DNA of 64,000 nt. It comes from Chryseobacterium cheonjiense. GTDB lineage: Bacteria; Bacteroidota; Bacteroidia; Flavobacteriales; Weeksellaceae. Made by a program: the position numbers and the translations under genes. Under the pieces are notes generated by a model, which saw only the letters and a list, made by a program, of their open reading frames with translations, was not told the origin of the DNA and made no database searches. Shown here in pieces: positions 26,240 to 35,429 of the stretch. Numbering within the stretch: position 1 is the stretch's first letter; each line of letters begins with the position of its first letter. The stretch is from positions 186,001 through 250,000 of the forward strand of contig NZ_JABBGF010000004.1 of NCBI RefSeq assembly GCF_012927265.1, read 5' to 3'.

Positions 26240-27283
26240 TTGGAAAAAATAGAAAAAACAGATTTTAAATATATCGGTAATAAACTGCTGGGCTGGTACA
26301 AAACAAACGCCAGGGACCTTCCGTTTCGACAGACAAAAGATCCTTACAAAATCTGGATCTGTGAGATTGTTTTTCAACAGACGCGAATTAGCCAGGGGCT
26401 GAATCATTACAATAATTTTATTGAAAGATTTCCCGACGTAAAAACGCTTGCAGAAGCTGAAGAGAATGAAGTTTTACTGTACTGGAAAGGACTTGGATAT
26501 TATTCCAGAGCAATCAACGTTCATAAGGCGGCACAGCAGATTATCAACGACTATCATGGCGTTTTTCCGAGTGAATATGAAGAGATTCTCAAACTGAAGG
26601 GTGTAGGGAAATATACTGCAGCAGCAGTTTCAAGCATCTGTTTCAATGGCAGGATTCCGGCTGTGGACGGTAATTTTTACCGCGTTCTGAGCCGGGTTTT
26701 TGCGAATGATTTTGATATTTCCAATTCAGGAGCTTTTAATTATTTTTCTGAGCTGGCTCATTTAATTTTACCCGATAATGCGGGAGATTTTAATCAGGCC
26801 ATGATGGATCTGGGTTCCGAGATCTGCAAGCCAAGAAATCCATTGTGTGGAGAATGTCCTTTAAATAAAGACTGTATCGCATTTCTTACCCATAAAGTTT
26901 CAGATTTTCCCGTTAAAACAAAAAAAGTGAAAGCTTCAGGTCTCGAACTGAAATATTACTTCGTGCACCGGAACGGAAAATTTTTAATTCAGCAGAGAAA
27001 AGACGATTTTATCTGGAAGAAGCTGTTTGAATTTGCTCCTGAGATTTCAGATGAGCTGGTTCCTTTTATTAAAAGTGTAAAAACAGTACAGCACAAACTC
27101 ACCCACAAAAACCTCAGCATTGAAATTTATAATGTGGAAGTAGATTCGGAAGAAGCCTGGAATAATTTCGTTTCTGACAATGATTATATCATCAGCGATT
27201 ACGAAAGTTCACACCAAAAATCTTTTCCCAAACCTCTGGAAAATTATATCGAAAATTATCACACGGCGTACCGGATTTTATAG
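26240..27283 (+). CDS. mutY: A/G-specific adenine glycosylase MutY
   Basis: Base-excision enzyme that removes adenine opposite 8-oxoguanine. HhH-GPD region LKGVGKYTAAAVSSICF followed by PAVDGNFYRVLSR with the catalytic Asp; the [4Fe-4S] cysteines are in CKPRNPLCGECPLNKDC (C-x6-C-x2-C-x5-C); the C-terminal NUDIX-like domain (about 230-345) reads the oxidised G. The only in-frame start is TTG 26240. An ATG at 26226 lies in another frame and stops at 26252; one additional A in the A6 run at 26244-26249 would join it to the gene (MKTNFWKK then IEKTDF). See findings. Confidence 0.93.
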   Translation: MEKIEKTDFKYIGNKLLGWYKTNARDLPFRQTKDPYKIWICEIVFQQTRISQGLNHYNNFIERFPDVKTLAEAEENEVLLYWKGLGYYSRAINVHKAAQQIINDYHGVFPSEYEEILKLKGVGKYTAAAVSSICFNGRIPAVDGNFYRVLSRVFANDFDISNSGAFNYFSELAHLILPDNAGDFNQAMMDLGSEICKPRNPLCGECPLNKDCIAFLTHKVSDFPVKTKKVKASGLELKYYFVHRNGKFLIQQRKDDFIWKKLFEFAPEISDELVPFIKSVKTVQHKLTHKNLSIEIYNVEVDSEEAWNNFVSDNDYIISDYESSHQKSFPKPLENYIENYHTAYRIL

Positions 27284-27306
27284 CTGAATATAAATTCCTG
27301 TATTCT

Positions 27307-28395
27307 TTATCCTTCTGTGACTATAGCATCCCGGTTTCCGTCTTCTTCTTTTCCTTCTTCAATCATTTCCTCGGCTTCAGCCTTTTCCTCTTTTGAAGCG
27401 TGGTCAATTCGTTCTTCCTGTTTTTTATCCTGGATATGATCTATAAAAAATTCGCAGTATACGGGAAGATGGTCCGAACCGAAATTTTCAAGGGTTTTCA
27501 TGTCTTCAATAAAGATTTCTTCGCTGTGAAACATCAGGTCGATCGGAAATCTCAGCAGGCGGTATCTTGCATGAAAGGTTGAAACAAACGAACGCCCGAT
27601 CCTAGGATCAATCAGGTGGCTTGTTTTTCTGAACAGAATAGAAGATTTTGACCATGCTACGTTATTAAAATCACCTACAACAATAATAGGCTTTTTAATT
27701 TCCCTTACTCTTTTTGCCGTACTCAGCAGATCACCGTCTCTTTCCTTGGAAGTTTCTTCTTCCGTAGGACTTGGCGGCGGCGGATGAACTCCGAAAAATA
27801 CAAATGAAAACCCGTCTTCGGTCTTTAAATGGGCTTCGATACTCGGGATGTCGTCGGCCACAAAATAGTGTGTCTGCGCACTTTCTACTTTTATTTTTGA
27901 ATAAAAATGCATTCCGTAGGTGTTTTCCAGCGTTACTTTATGCTGATACGGATACTCTTTTTCGATGGATCTCAATGCTTCTTCCCAGTCGCCGTTACTT
28001 TCCATGGTCAGGAAGACATCCGGCCGGTATTTTTCTATCAGTTGAATGAAACGGTTATATTCCTTATTAAACTGATAGACATTTGCCGATATAAAACGCA
28101 GCTTTTCCGAAGACTGGTTCTTTTGAGTATATTTTCTTACAGGATACAGAGGCGTATACTTGATAAGGATGATGCTGTGATGAATCAGCATAATCAGCAA
28201 AAGCCCTTGCGAATACCAGAAATATTGCGGCTTGCCAGAAGCGGCAAAACCGAGAATTAAGGTAAAGAGTATGAATACGGTGATCTGTATTTTACCGAAC
28301 TCCGGGACCCGGAATATCCAGTGAGAATGTTGAATTTTCGGCAGTATGGTTAGAATCAACAACAATACTGTCAGAATCAGATAGGCTATCCACAT
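27307..28395 (-). CDS. Membrane-anchored endonuclease/exonuclease/phosphatase family protein
   Basis: A 362-residue protein. Three N-terminal membrane helices (about 3-90), then an EEP domain (about 105-325) with SANVYQFNKEYNRF, FLTMESNGDWEEAL (metal-binding Glu), VVGDFNNVAWS (catalytic Asp/Asn) and SDHLPVYCEF (catalytic Asp-His). A very acidic Lys/Glu tail (about 328-362) follows. The catalytic set is complete; the substrate (phosphoester, perhaps a lipid or nucleic acid) is not known. Ends 24 bp from mutY, convergent. Confidence 0.85.
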   Translation of the reverse strand: MWIAYLILTVLLLILTILPKIQHSHWIFRVPEFGKIQITVFILFTLILGFAASGKPQYFWYSQGLLLIMLIHHSIILIKYTPLYPVRKYTQKNQSSEKLRFISANVYQFNKEYNRFIQLIEKYRPDVFLTMESNGDWEEALRSIEKEYPYQHKVTLENTYGMHFYSKIKVESAQTHYFVADDIPSIEAHLKTEDGFSFVFFGVHPPPPSPTEEETSKERDGDLLSTAKRVREIKKPIIVVGDFNNVAWSKSSILFRKTSHLIDPRIGRSFVSTFHARYRLLRFPIDLMFHSEEIFIEDMKTLENFGSDHLPVYCEFFIDHIQDKKQEERIDHASKEEKAEAEEMIEEGKEEDGNRDAIVTEG

Positions 28396-28508
28396 ATGTT
28401 AAAATAATTCTATAAATTTAAATTATTTTTTATTATTGCTCAAATCAAATTATCTTTAAAGCATATCTTAACAACAATTAAAACCATTCCAAATACCTAT
28501 TTTTTACC

Positions 28509-28946
28509 ATGAATAAAATTTTTGCAGGCGTGTTACTTTTAGGAAGCTTTTGTTTTGGGCAAAATCAGCAGGAAATAGAGAAGCCTGTGAGAACTTTATT
28601 TACCGCCATGAAAAATGCGGATGCAGAATTGCTGAAGTCGGTTTTTTCAGAAACGGCCATTCTTCAGACCATTACCAAAGACGGTGTGAAAAATGAAGAT
28701 ATCAATGATTTTATAGCCTCGGTTTCAAAGATGCAGAAAAATGATCTTGATGAAAGAATTACTATTGAAGCGATTCATGCCGATGGGGAGTTGGCGAGTG
28801 TATTTACGCCGTACTCTTTTTATTTTAAAGATAAATTTTCTCATTGCGGAGCAAACAGTTTTCAACTGGTAAAACAGAACGGAGAATGGAAAATCCAGTA
28901 TTTAATTGATACCAGAAGAAAAGATAACTGTAAGGAAATACAATAA
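28509..28946 (+). CDS. Exported NTF2-like / DUF4440-type protein
   Basis: A 145-residue protein with a signal peptide (about 1-17). The fold signature is EKPVRTLFTAMKNADAELLKSVFSETAIL near the start and SFQLVKQNGEWKIQYLIDTRR at the end, the cone-shaped NTF2-like layout of small ligand-binding or enzyme domains. First of three closely spaced genes (8-bp and 12-bp gaps) ending in the beta-lactamase. Ligand unknown. Confidence 0.75.
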   Translation: MNKIFAGVLLLGSFCFGQNQQEIEKPVRTLFTAMKNADAELLKSVFSETAILQTITKDGVKNEDINDFIASVSKMQKNDLDERITIEAIHADGELASVFTPYSFYFKDKFSHCGANSFQLVKQNGEWKIQYLIDTRRKDNCKEIQ

Positions 28947-28954
28947 ATTTTAAA

Positions 28955-29332
28955 ATGAAAATCCATCATATTGCCATAATCTGTTCAGATTATGAAATCT
29001 CAAAAAAATTCTATACCGAAGTTTTAGGATTAAATATCATTCGTGAAGTATATCGCGAAGAAAGACAGTCTTTTAAACTTGATCTTGCAATAGGGGAACA
29101 TTACGTTATTGAGCTTTTTTCGTTTCCGGATCCTCCTGAGAGACCTTCACGTCCAGAGGCTTGCGGGCTGCGGCATTTGGCTTTTTCAGTGGAAAATGTC
29201 AATGAAAAAAGGGAAGAATTAATACGGAAAGGTTTAAACTGTGAAGAAATCAGGATTGATGAGTTCACCGGAAAAGAATTTTTCTTTACGCAGGATCCGG
29301 ATCAATTGCCACTAGAATTCTATGAAATTTAA
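28955..29332 (+). CDS. VOC (glyoxalase-like) metalloprotein, SMU1112c/YaeR type
   Basis: A 125-residue single-module vicinal-oxygen-chelate protein. Opens MKIHHIAIICSDYEISKKFY, contains the metal-ligand strands HYVIELF and CGLRHLAFSVENV, and ends DPDQLPLEFYE; this resembles the YaeR/SMU1112c group. Substrate unknown. It lies between the NTF2-like gene and the beta-lactamase gene and is probably co-transcribed with both. Confidence 0.82.
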   Translation: MKIHHIAIICSDYEISKKFYTEVLGLNIIREVYREERQSFKLDLAIGEHYVIELFSFPDPPERPSRPEACGLRHLAFSVENVNEKREELIRKGLNCEEIRIDEFTGKEFFFTQDPDQLPLEFYEI

Positions 29333-29344
29333 AAATTTAATATC

Positions 29345-30220
29345 ATGAAAAAATATATTATAATCTTGGGACTGCTAATGGCAGTTCCGTTTACGGCACA
29401 GGTTGTAAAGGAACCCAAAAAACTCGAAGAATGGTCACGGGCATATGAGCCGTTTCGCATTGCAGGAAATCTTTATTATGTAGGAACTTATGATCTCGCT
29501 TCATATCTTATTGTTACGAATAAAGGAAATATTCTCATTAATACAGGATTGGCAGATTCGCTTCCGATTATCAAAAGTAATATTCAGAAACTGGGTTTCA
29601 GGTATAAGGATACCAAAATTTTGCTTCTCACCCAGGCGCATTTCGATCACTTAGGGGCAATGGCAGACATAAAAAAGGAAACGGGAGCGAAATTATACGT
29701 TGATGCCGCCGATGCCGAAGTTTTAAGAACCGGAGGTAAAACAGATTATGAGATGGGAAAATATGGGGTGACCTTCAAACCGGTTAATCCCGATTATACT
29801 TTGAAGGATAAAGATAACGTAAAACTTGGCAATACAACTGTTACAATGCTTCATCATCCCGGACATACGAAAGGCTCCTGCAGTTTTATTTTTGAAACCA
29901 GCGATAATAAGCGAAGTTACAAAATTCTTATCGCCAATATGCCTACCATTATCATTGATAAAAAGTTCTCTGAAGTTGCTGCTTATCCCAATATTGAAAA
30001 AGATTATCAATATACCTTACAGGCAATGAAGAAGCTGGATTTTGATATCTGGGTGGCCTCACATGCAAGTCAGTTTGACCTTCATGAAAAACACAAACTG
30101 GAAGATTCTTATAATCCGGCCGTATTTATGAACAAAAAAGAATATTTTGACCAGCTTGATTCGCTGGAGAAAGATTATCTCAAGAAAAAATCAGAAGACC
30201 TTAATGGGCATACCCCGTAA
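29345..30220 (+). CDS. bla: Subclass B3 metallo-beta-lactamase, GOB-like
   Basis: A 291-residue periplasmic zinc enzyme that would hydrolyse beta-lactams. Signal peptide ends near TAQ19. The zinc motif is QAHFDH (Gln97, His99, Asp101, His102): Gln replaces the first His, as in the GOB enzymes of Elizabethkingia. Further ligands are in HHPGHTKGSCSF and the His in SHASQFDLHEK. Whole-length resemblance to GOB is strong (EPFRIAGNLYYVGTYDLASY; DVLRTGG-like VLRTGG; YEMGKYGVTFKPV). Likely an intrinsic chromosomal gene: no mobile element nearby. The last 20 bp overlap the convergent DUF1634 gene. Activity spectrum is not deducible. Confidence 0.93.
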   Translation: MKKYIIILGLLMAVPFTAQVVKEPKKLEEWSRAYEPFRIAGNLYYVGTYDLASYLIVTNKGNILINTGLADSLPIIKSNIQKLGFRYKDTKILLLTQAHFDHLGAMADIKKETGAKLYVDAADAEVLRTGGKTDYEMGKYGVTFKPVNPDYTLKDKDNVKLGNTTVTMLHHPGHTKGSCSFIFETSDNKRSYKILIANMPTIIIDKKFSEVAAYPNIEKDYQYTLQAMKKLDFDIWVASHASQFDLHEKHKLEDSYNPAVFMNKKEYFDQLDSLEKDYLKKKSEDLNGHTP

Positions 30221-30584
30221 AAAAGCTGATGGCCATAATAACCAGAACGATGGAAGAAATGACTACATATATGTAGTCTTTTTCTTTTAAATATCCGATC
30301 AGTGCAAAAATAATCCTCATTAAAGGCGTAAAGATCAGAAGCAGTATTCCCAGCTGAATGATCGCCATTCCTTCACCTTTGCAGAGCGAGTTCCAGAAAT
30401 GTCCCCAAACCTTTTCAGAGGAACTTCCCATGTCTAAAGACGTATATTTTTTTGGCATTTTAAAACCTTCTGTAAAAAGCTTTACAAAACCAATCAGTGA
30501 AGTAATTACGGAAAGAATAACGCCGAGTCTCAATAAATTACCTACAGAACGGTTCAGATCTATATCCGTGAAATTCTTTTTCAT
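30201..30584 (-). CDS. DUF1634 membrane protein
   Basis: A 127-residue inner-membrane protein with three hydrophobic helices (about 17-37, 73-95, 102-122); DLNRSVGNLLRLGVILS at the front is typical of DUF1634. It overlaps the TauE gene by one base (ATGA-type coupling), a frequent pairing in bacteria, suggesting an accessory to that exporter. Its 3' end overlaps the convergent beta-lactamase gene by 20 bp. Confidence 0.82.
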   Translation of the reverse strand: MKKNFTDIDLNRSVGNLLRLGVILSVITSLIGFVKLFTEGFKMPKKYTSLDMGSSSEKVWGHFWNSLCKGEGMAIIQLGILLLIFTPLMRIIFALIGYLKEKDYIYVVISSIVLVIMAISFFTGYAH

Positions 30585-31414
30585 TATCTGAAGCTTTTAT
30601 TGATACCGTTATACATCATATAAACAGAAAGGATGGTAATGACAATGGCAAAAAATACCTTTAGTTTTTTTGTTTTCGAAACCATCAGTGTTTTTGATCC
30701 GATAAAGCTGCCTACCACAACCCCAATCAGAACAGGCGCTACAATCACAGGAACAATTTCTCCTCTCTGGAAATAGATCAAAGCACTGGCAACCGCCGTA
30801 ACACCGATCATAAAGTTACTCGTGGTGGTAGAAACCTTAAACGGAAGTTTCATCATATTATCCATGGCCAACACTTTCAGGGCTCCCGAACCGATTCCTA
30901 ATAATCCGGACATAGCTCCGGCGAACATCATCATTAGAAATCCAGGAACAGTGTTTCTTGCAGAATAACTTTTTACCACACCTTTATCCGGAAAAGTTCC
31001 GTACAGTTTCAGCTTCTCCTCAAGGCTTCCTTTAATAATAGGCTCCTGATGGTCAGGTTTTCCTTTTAAATTTAAAATAACCGTTAAAAGAAGAATACTG
31101 GCGAAAATAATTCCGATGGTATTGGGATTAAGCATTCCGGATACCAAAGCTCCAACGATAGCGCCCGCTGTAGTGGCAATCTCCAGAAACATTCCGATTC
31201 TCATATTAGTGAATCCTTCTTTCACAAAAGCAACTGCTGCGCCGGATGAAGTTCCGATCACAGAAATGAGAGAAGCGCCAATGGCATAATGCATAGGAAC
31301 GCCGAAACCCAGCGTTAATAAAGGAATAATAATGACTCCTCCTCCCAAGCCGGTCAGTGACCCAAGAAGTCCTGCCGAAATTGCTCCAAGGAAGAGAATA
31401 ATGATTTCTGACAT
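30584..31414 (-). CDS. TauE/SafE family sulfite/anion exporter
   Basis: A 276-residue inner-membrane permease with about eight helices. GLLGSLTGLGGGVIIIPLLT near the start and GAMSGLLGIGSGALKV in the middle are the two repeats that define the family. Probably exports a sulfur-containing or other organic anion; substrate not determinable. The ATG follows a full promoter by 4 nt, so translation is probably leaderless. Confidence 0.87.
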   Translation of the reverse strand: MSEIIILFLGAISAGLLGSLTGLGGGVIIIPLLTLGFGVPMHYAIGASLISVIGTSSGAAVAFVKEGFTNMRIGMFLEIATTAGAIVGALVSGMLNPNTIGIIFASILLLTVILNLKGKPDHQEPIIKGSLEEKLKLYGTFPDKGVVKSYSARNTVPGFLMMMFAGAMSGLLGIGSGALKVLAMDNMMKLPFKVSTTTSNFMIGVTAVASALIYFQRGEIVPVIVAPVLIGVVVGSFIGSKTLMVSKTKKLKVFFAIVITILSVYMMYNGINKSFR

Positions 31415-31418
31415 GCTA

Positions 31419-31450
31419 CAAATATAAAACTATTGCGTTAGTCTGCCAAA
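31419..31450 (-). promoter_or_regulatory. Promoter of tauE-DUF1634 operon
   Basis: On the reverse strand: TTTG (31447-31450), 20-bp spacer, TATATTTG (31419-31426); ATG at 31414 is 4 nt beyond. It overlaps the divergent promoter region of the DUF1543 gene. Confidence 0.7.
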
Positions 31451-31474
31451 CGTTTAAAAAAGATAAATTTGATG

Positions 31475-31482
31475 TATTTTTG
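31475..31482 (+). promoter_or_regulatory. Promoter -7 box of DUF1543 gene
   Basis: TATTTTTG, about 12-nt leader to ATG 31500. Confidence 0.5.
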
Positions 31483-31499
31483 CGTAAACAAAATTGAAT

Positions 31500-32051
31500 A
31501 TGAAACTTTTTTATGTCATTCTGGGAGCTACGCCACCCGGCAGAAACATTGAGCAGCACGATGTATTTTTCGGAATTGCCGAAAGTCTGAAAGATCTTGT
31601 GGAAGATATGAAAGCCTTCTGGAAAGAAGCAAAAGGGAAAATTCATATCGACTGCTATCAGGAAGTGAAATTTGTGGACGGATATGAAGTAAAGATTGTT
31701 GAAAGGGGGGAGGAAACTTCCGAAGAACAGTTGTATTTCATTAATCTCGGAGGCTACAAAAGAGGATTTTTTGAAGAGTTTCATGAGCAGCATATTGTCG
31801 TGGGAACTTCAATGGCAGAAGCTGTAAAAAGAGCAAAAGCAACGGAGTTTTATAAAACTATGGGTTTCAAAGGAGCAACCAGCCATATTGATGAAAAACT
31901 CGGGGTGGATATCGATGATATTTTCCCGGTAAAGGAAATCCTGCCTTCGGAAATGAAACAGAAATATGCAATATCACTGGTAAAATCGGATGCTGAAAAT
32001 CAGGAAAATTTCGTAAGTCTAGGCTATCTGAAGATTGATAAAATCCAGTAA
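31500..32051 (+). CDS. DUF1543 protein
   Basis: A 183-residue cytoplasmic protein beginning KLFYVILGATPPGRNIEQHDVFFGI, the opening of the DUF1543 family, with two similar halves (each with an LGG or similar turn and a hydrophobic strand), suggesting an internal duplication. The frame reaches a TTG at 31494, but ATG 31500 is the natural start given the promoter. Function unknown. 84 bp upstream of purK on the same strand. Confidence 0.75.
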   Translation: MKLFYVILGATPPGRNIEQHDVFFGIAESLKDLVEDMKAFWKEAKGKIHIDCYQEVKFVDGYEVKIVERGEETSEEQLYFINLGGYKRGFFEEFHEQHIVVGTSMAEAVKRAKATEFYKTMGFKGATSHIDEKLGVDIDDIFPVKEILPSEMKQKYAISLVKSDAENQENFVSLGYLKIDKIQ

Positions 32052-32135
32052 AATAATTATATCTTAAACGAAAGCTTTCAGGCTTTGATTTAAAATATTC
32101 ATTAAAATAAAATACAACAAAAAATAAAGGTAAAA

Positions 32136-33248
32136 ATGAAAATAGGAATTTTAGGTGGCGGACAGCTTGGAAGAATGCTGATTCAGGAAGCGTTAAAATA
32201 CGACGATGAGTTTTATACACTGGATCCGGCTGCTGATGCACCCTGTCATAATATTTCTTACTTCACACAGGGAAGCTTTAACGATTATGAAACGGTTTTG
32301 AATTTCGGTAAAGATAAAGATGTCGTGACCATTGAAATCGAGCATGTAAATGCAGATGCATTGGCCGAGCTTGAAAACCGGGGAATAAAAGTTGTTCCGA
32401 ATTCCAATATCATTAAAACCATTCAGCAGAAAATTCTTCAGAAACAATTTTATAAAGCCCACGATATTCCAAGCCCGGAATTTGAAGTGATGGACGGAAG
32501 TTCCGACGAAATAATAATGCCGCTGCCTTTCGTACAAAAAATGAATACGGGTGGCTATGACGGAAAAGGAGTACAGGTGATCCGAACAGCAGAAGATATG
32601 AAGAACTTATGGACGCAGGATTCGGTAATTGAGAAACTGGTGGATATCGATAAAGAACTTTCCGTTATTGTAGCCAGAAATGAAAACGGAGAAACCAAAA
32701 CTTTCCCTGTAACGGAAATGGTGGCCGATCCCAAATTGAATCTGTTGGATTTCAATATTTGTCCGGTTTTGTTGTCAGACGAGATTGAAGACCAGATCAA
32801 TTTCATCACAGAAAAATTTTTAAATGCCATCAATTCTCCCGGGCTTTTCGCTATTGAATTATTTTTGGATAAAGAAGGAAAAGTGTGGGTGAATGAAACG
32901 GCTCCCAGATTACATAATTCGGGTCATCAAAGCCAGGAAGGAAATGCCAATTCGCAGTTTGAGCAAATGTATCGTGTTGTGAAAAATTTACCTTTGGCAG
33001 ATACCGACGCCATCATCTACAGCGGAATGCTCAATCTTGTAGGGGCAGAAGGCTACTCCGGAAAAGTAGTATATGAAGGAATGGAGGATGTTTTAAGACT
33101 TCCCGAAACGTATATTCACCTGTACGGAAAAACAGAAACCAAACCCGGAAGAAAAATGGGACACATCAATGTTCTGGCGGAATCCAGAGAGGAACTGATG
33201 GAAAAATTGGTGATGGTAAAAAGTATGGTGAGAGTGATTGCAGAATAA
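32136..33248 (+). CDS. purK: N5-carboxyaminoimidazole ribonucleotide synthase
   Basis: ATP-grasp enzyme of purine biosynthesis: converts AIR, bicarbonate and ATP to N5-CAIR. 370 residues. MKIGILGGGQLGRMLIQEA is the PurK opening; the ATP-grasp core includes VQKMNTGGYDGKGVQ and the metal site VNETAPRLHNSGH. The partner purE lies 3.9 kb further on the same strand, separated by three reverse-strand genes, so the two are not an operon here. Confidence 0.96.
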   Translation: MKIGILGGGQLGRMLIQEALKYDDEFYTLDPAADAPCHNISYFTQGSFNDYETVLNFGKDKDVVTIEIEHVNADALAELENRGIKVVPNSNIIKTIQQKILQKQFYKAHDIPSPEFEVMDGSSDEIIMPLPFVQKMNTGGYDGKGVQVIRTAEDMKNLWTQDSVIEKLVDIDKELSVIVARNENGETKTFPVTEMVADPKLNLLDFNICPVLLSDEIEDQINFITEKFLNAINSPGLFAIELFLDKEGKVWVNETAPRLHNSGHQSQEGNANSQFEQMYRVVKNLPLADTDAIIYSGMLNLVGAEGYSGKVVYEGMEDVLRLPETYIHLYGKTETKPGRKMGHINVLAESREELMEKLVMVKSMVRVIAE

Positions 33249-33256
33249 TGCTGGTG

Positions 33257-33291
33257 AAGCCCTGACAGAGTTCCAAACTCTGTCAGGGCTT
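33257..33291. terminator. Perfect hairpin between purK and the antiporter gene
   Basis: Sixteen-bp perfect stem (33257-33272 / 33276-33291) with loop cca, built on gccctgacagag/ctctgtcagggc. No long T run, but it lies between convergent ends and probably limits read-through. Confidence 0.6.
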
Positions 33292-33299
33292 TGCAACAT

Positions 33300-35423
33300 C
33301 TACTTAAAAATCTTTTTAATAATATTTCCGATTTCCATAAAATCATCATGATTTCCTACGGATCTTTTTTCAGAATTATTTTTATCGTATTCAGAATAAG
33401 GAAAAATCAATAAGTAATTTTTATCCGGCAGACTTTTGTTCAGTAGGTCCGGGATCAGTCTCATTCTTGGAATGTAGGAATGCATTCCGCGTTTTGCCAT
33501 AAAAAGGATCAGTGCCTCATCATCTTTCAGCTGGGAAGCGGTTTCTTCACCATCTTTCCATGTTTTCATAATGATAAATTCGGCTTCAATATTGGCTTTT
33601 TTAATAATTCGCTGAAGGATATTCAGAATATTTTCATCGGCATAAAAAACAACCGTAGCTCCTGAATTTCTGGCAATGTTCCATACCCTTAAAAGCGAAT
33701 GGAAAAATCCGGCTTCCTTATGGGCATTTTCAGGAATCATTACTGCATACTTCTTAATAGTTGATAAAGGTTGTGCAGCATGGTAAACAAGCACATTGAC
33801 ATCGTCGTTCTGAAGATAGCCATTATAAAGATTATACACAAAGGCAGGGGAGAAGCCTTTCTCATCTTCCAGCCCTATAATAAGATCTGTGATATTCTGT
33901 TCTTTAATAACATTATTGATTCCGTTCACCACATCATTATCATATCTTTTTAATGACTGCATTTTCACATCTGCTGCGGCTGCAGTATCCGTAGCCTGAT
34001 GAAGAAGCTTCTCTGCATTTTTTACGGAAGATTCATTTTTATCTTCATTAATAACATTTAAAGCAAACAGATCTTCCGTATTGGAATGTGCCTTGATCAT
34101 AATGCCCAAATTCACCATTCTTTCCACCGTTGCTTCATAATTTAAGGCTAAAAGAATATTTTCTTCTTCATGGTTTTTACCGGAAACAGTGTCTTCATTA
34201 TCCTGTTCGGCAATCTTTTGCGCACTGGACATGGAGATAAATGAGGAGATCGTACAGGAAATAAGAATCAGCAGAATACTTCCGTTCAGAACGTGTTCAT
34301 TAAGCAAACGAACGGGCTCACCGGTTTCGGTTTCAGAAAGGATAATATTATAACCTACCATTACCGTTGCCAGAGTTGCAGCAGCAGATGCAGAGCTGAG
34401 TCCAAAAATAAGCCTGCCTTCTTCTTTGGTAAACCCAAATGTTTTGCGCGCAATAACAGACGAAATATATTTTCCGCCAATAGAAGCAATCAGCATAATA
34501 GAAGCGACCTTTAATGTTTCAAAACTGCTGAAGAATACTTTAAAATCAATCAGCATTCCGACACTGATCAGGAAAAAGGGGATGAAGATCGCATTTCCCA
34601 CAAATTCTACACGGTTCATCAGTGATGAGGTATGCGGAATGAGCCTGTTTAAAGCCAGACCGGCAAAGAAAGCCCCGATAATCGCTTCTACACCGGCTAA
34701 TTCTGCTAAAACTGCGGCGAAGTAAATCATTACCAGAACAAAGATATACTGTGATATTTTATCATTAATTTTTTTAAAAAACCAACGTCCTATTAATGGA
34801 AAAATCATTAATACAATAAGTGCAAAAACAATAAAAGAAACCGATAGTTTTACCCAGAAAGAAACACCGACATCACCCTGAACCATTCCTACAACTATCG
34901 CAAGAACAAGTAATGTTGCTACATCCGTTATCATTGTTCCGCCTACTGTAATATTAACAGCCTGATTCTTCGCCAGTCCCAGTTTACTGACGAGTGGATA
35001 AGTAATAAGGGTTTGTGAAGAAAAAAGACTGGCAAAAAGTACGGAAGTGAGTACAGAAAAATCAAGTAGATAATAAGATCCTAAATAACCTAATATAAAA
35101 GGAAATATAAATGCATACCCGCCATATCCAAGACTTTTCCATTTGTTCTTTTTGAAATCGCCCATATCAATTTCCAGGCCTGCAAGAAACATGATATACA
35201 GAAGCCCTGTGGTTCCGGTAACGACAATGCTGCTGTCTCTTGCCAGAATGTTAAATCCATTAGGGCCGATTACGGCTCCGGCAATGATAAGGCCAAGCAG
35301 ATGCGGAACTTTTATTTTGTTCAGCAGCAGGGGAGCGGCCAGAATGATAATCAGTACCAGCAGAAACTTCAGAACAGGGTCTTCAATGGGAAAACTCAGG
35401 TTATGTATACTCAGTAAATTCAT
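33300..35423 (-). CDS. Cation:proton antiporter, CPA2 family, with Usp-like C-terminus
   Basis: A 707-residue inner-membrane protein. About 12 helices over residues 12-400 with CPA2 features (LLGLIIAGAVIGPNG; LFLAGLEIDM-like FLAGLEIDM; GAFFAGLALNR; ISVGMLIDF). The C-terminal 300 residues are soluble and contain two segments resembling universal-stress-protein folds. There is no TrkA-N nucleotide-binding signature, so it is closer to NapA/KefB-type Na+ or K+/H+ exchangers with a Usp tail. Followed upstream by a lipoprotein gene 6 bp away; possibly one unit. Confidence 0.87.
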   Translation of the reverse strand: MNLLSIHNLSFPIEDPVLKFLLVLIIILAAPLLLNKIKVPHLLGLIIAGAVIGPNGFNILARDSSIVVTGTTGLLYIMFLAGLEIDMGDFKKNKWKSLGYGGYAFIFPFILGYLGSYYLLDFSVLTSVLFASLFSSQTLITYPLVSKLGLAKNQAVNITVGGTMITDVATLLVLAIVVGMVQGDVGVSFWVKLSVSFIVFALIVLMIFPLIGRWFFKKINDKISQYIFVLVMIYFAAVLAELAGVEAIIGAFFAGLALNRLIPHTSSLMNRVEFVGNAIFIPFFLISVGMLIDFKVFFSSFETLKVASIMLIASIGGKYISSVIARKTFGFTKEEGRLIFGLSSASAAATLATVMVGYNIILSETETGEPVRLLNEHVLNGSILLILISCTISSFISMSSAQKIAEQDNEDTVSGKNHEEENILLALNYEATVERMVNLGIMIKAHSNTEDLFALNVINEDKNESSVKNAEKLLHQATDTAAAADVKMQSLKRYDNDVVNGINNVIKEQNITDLIIGLEDEKGFSPAFVYNLYNGYLQNDDVNVLVYHAAQPLSTIKKYAVMIPENAHKEAGFFHSLLRVWNIARNSGATVVFYADENILNILQRIIKKANIEAEFIIMKTWKDGEETASQLKDDEALILFMAKRGMHSYIPRMRLIPDLLNKSLPDKNYLLIFPYSEYDKNNSEKRSVGNHDDFMEIGNIIKKIFK

Positions 35424-35429
35424 AAGTGT

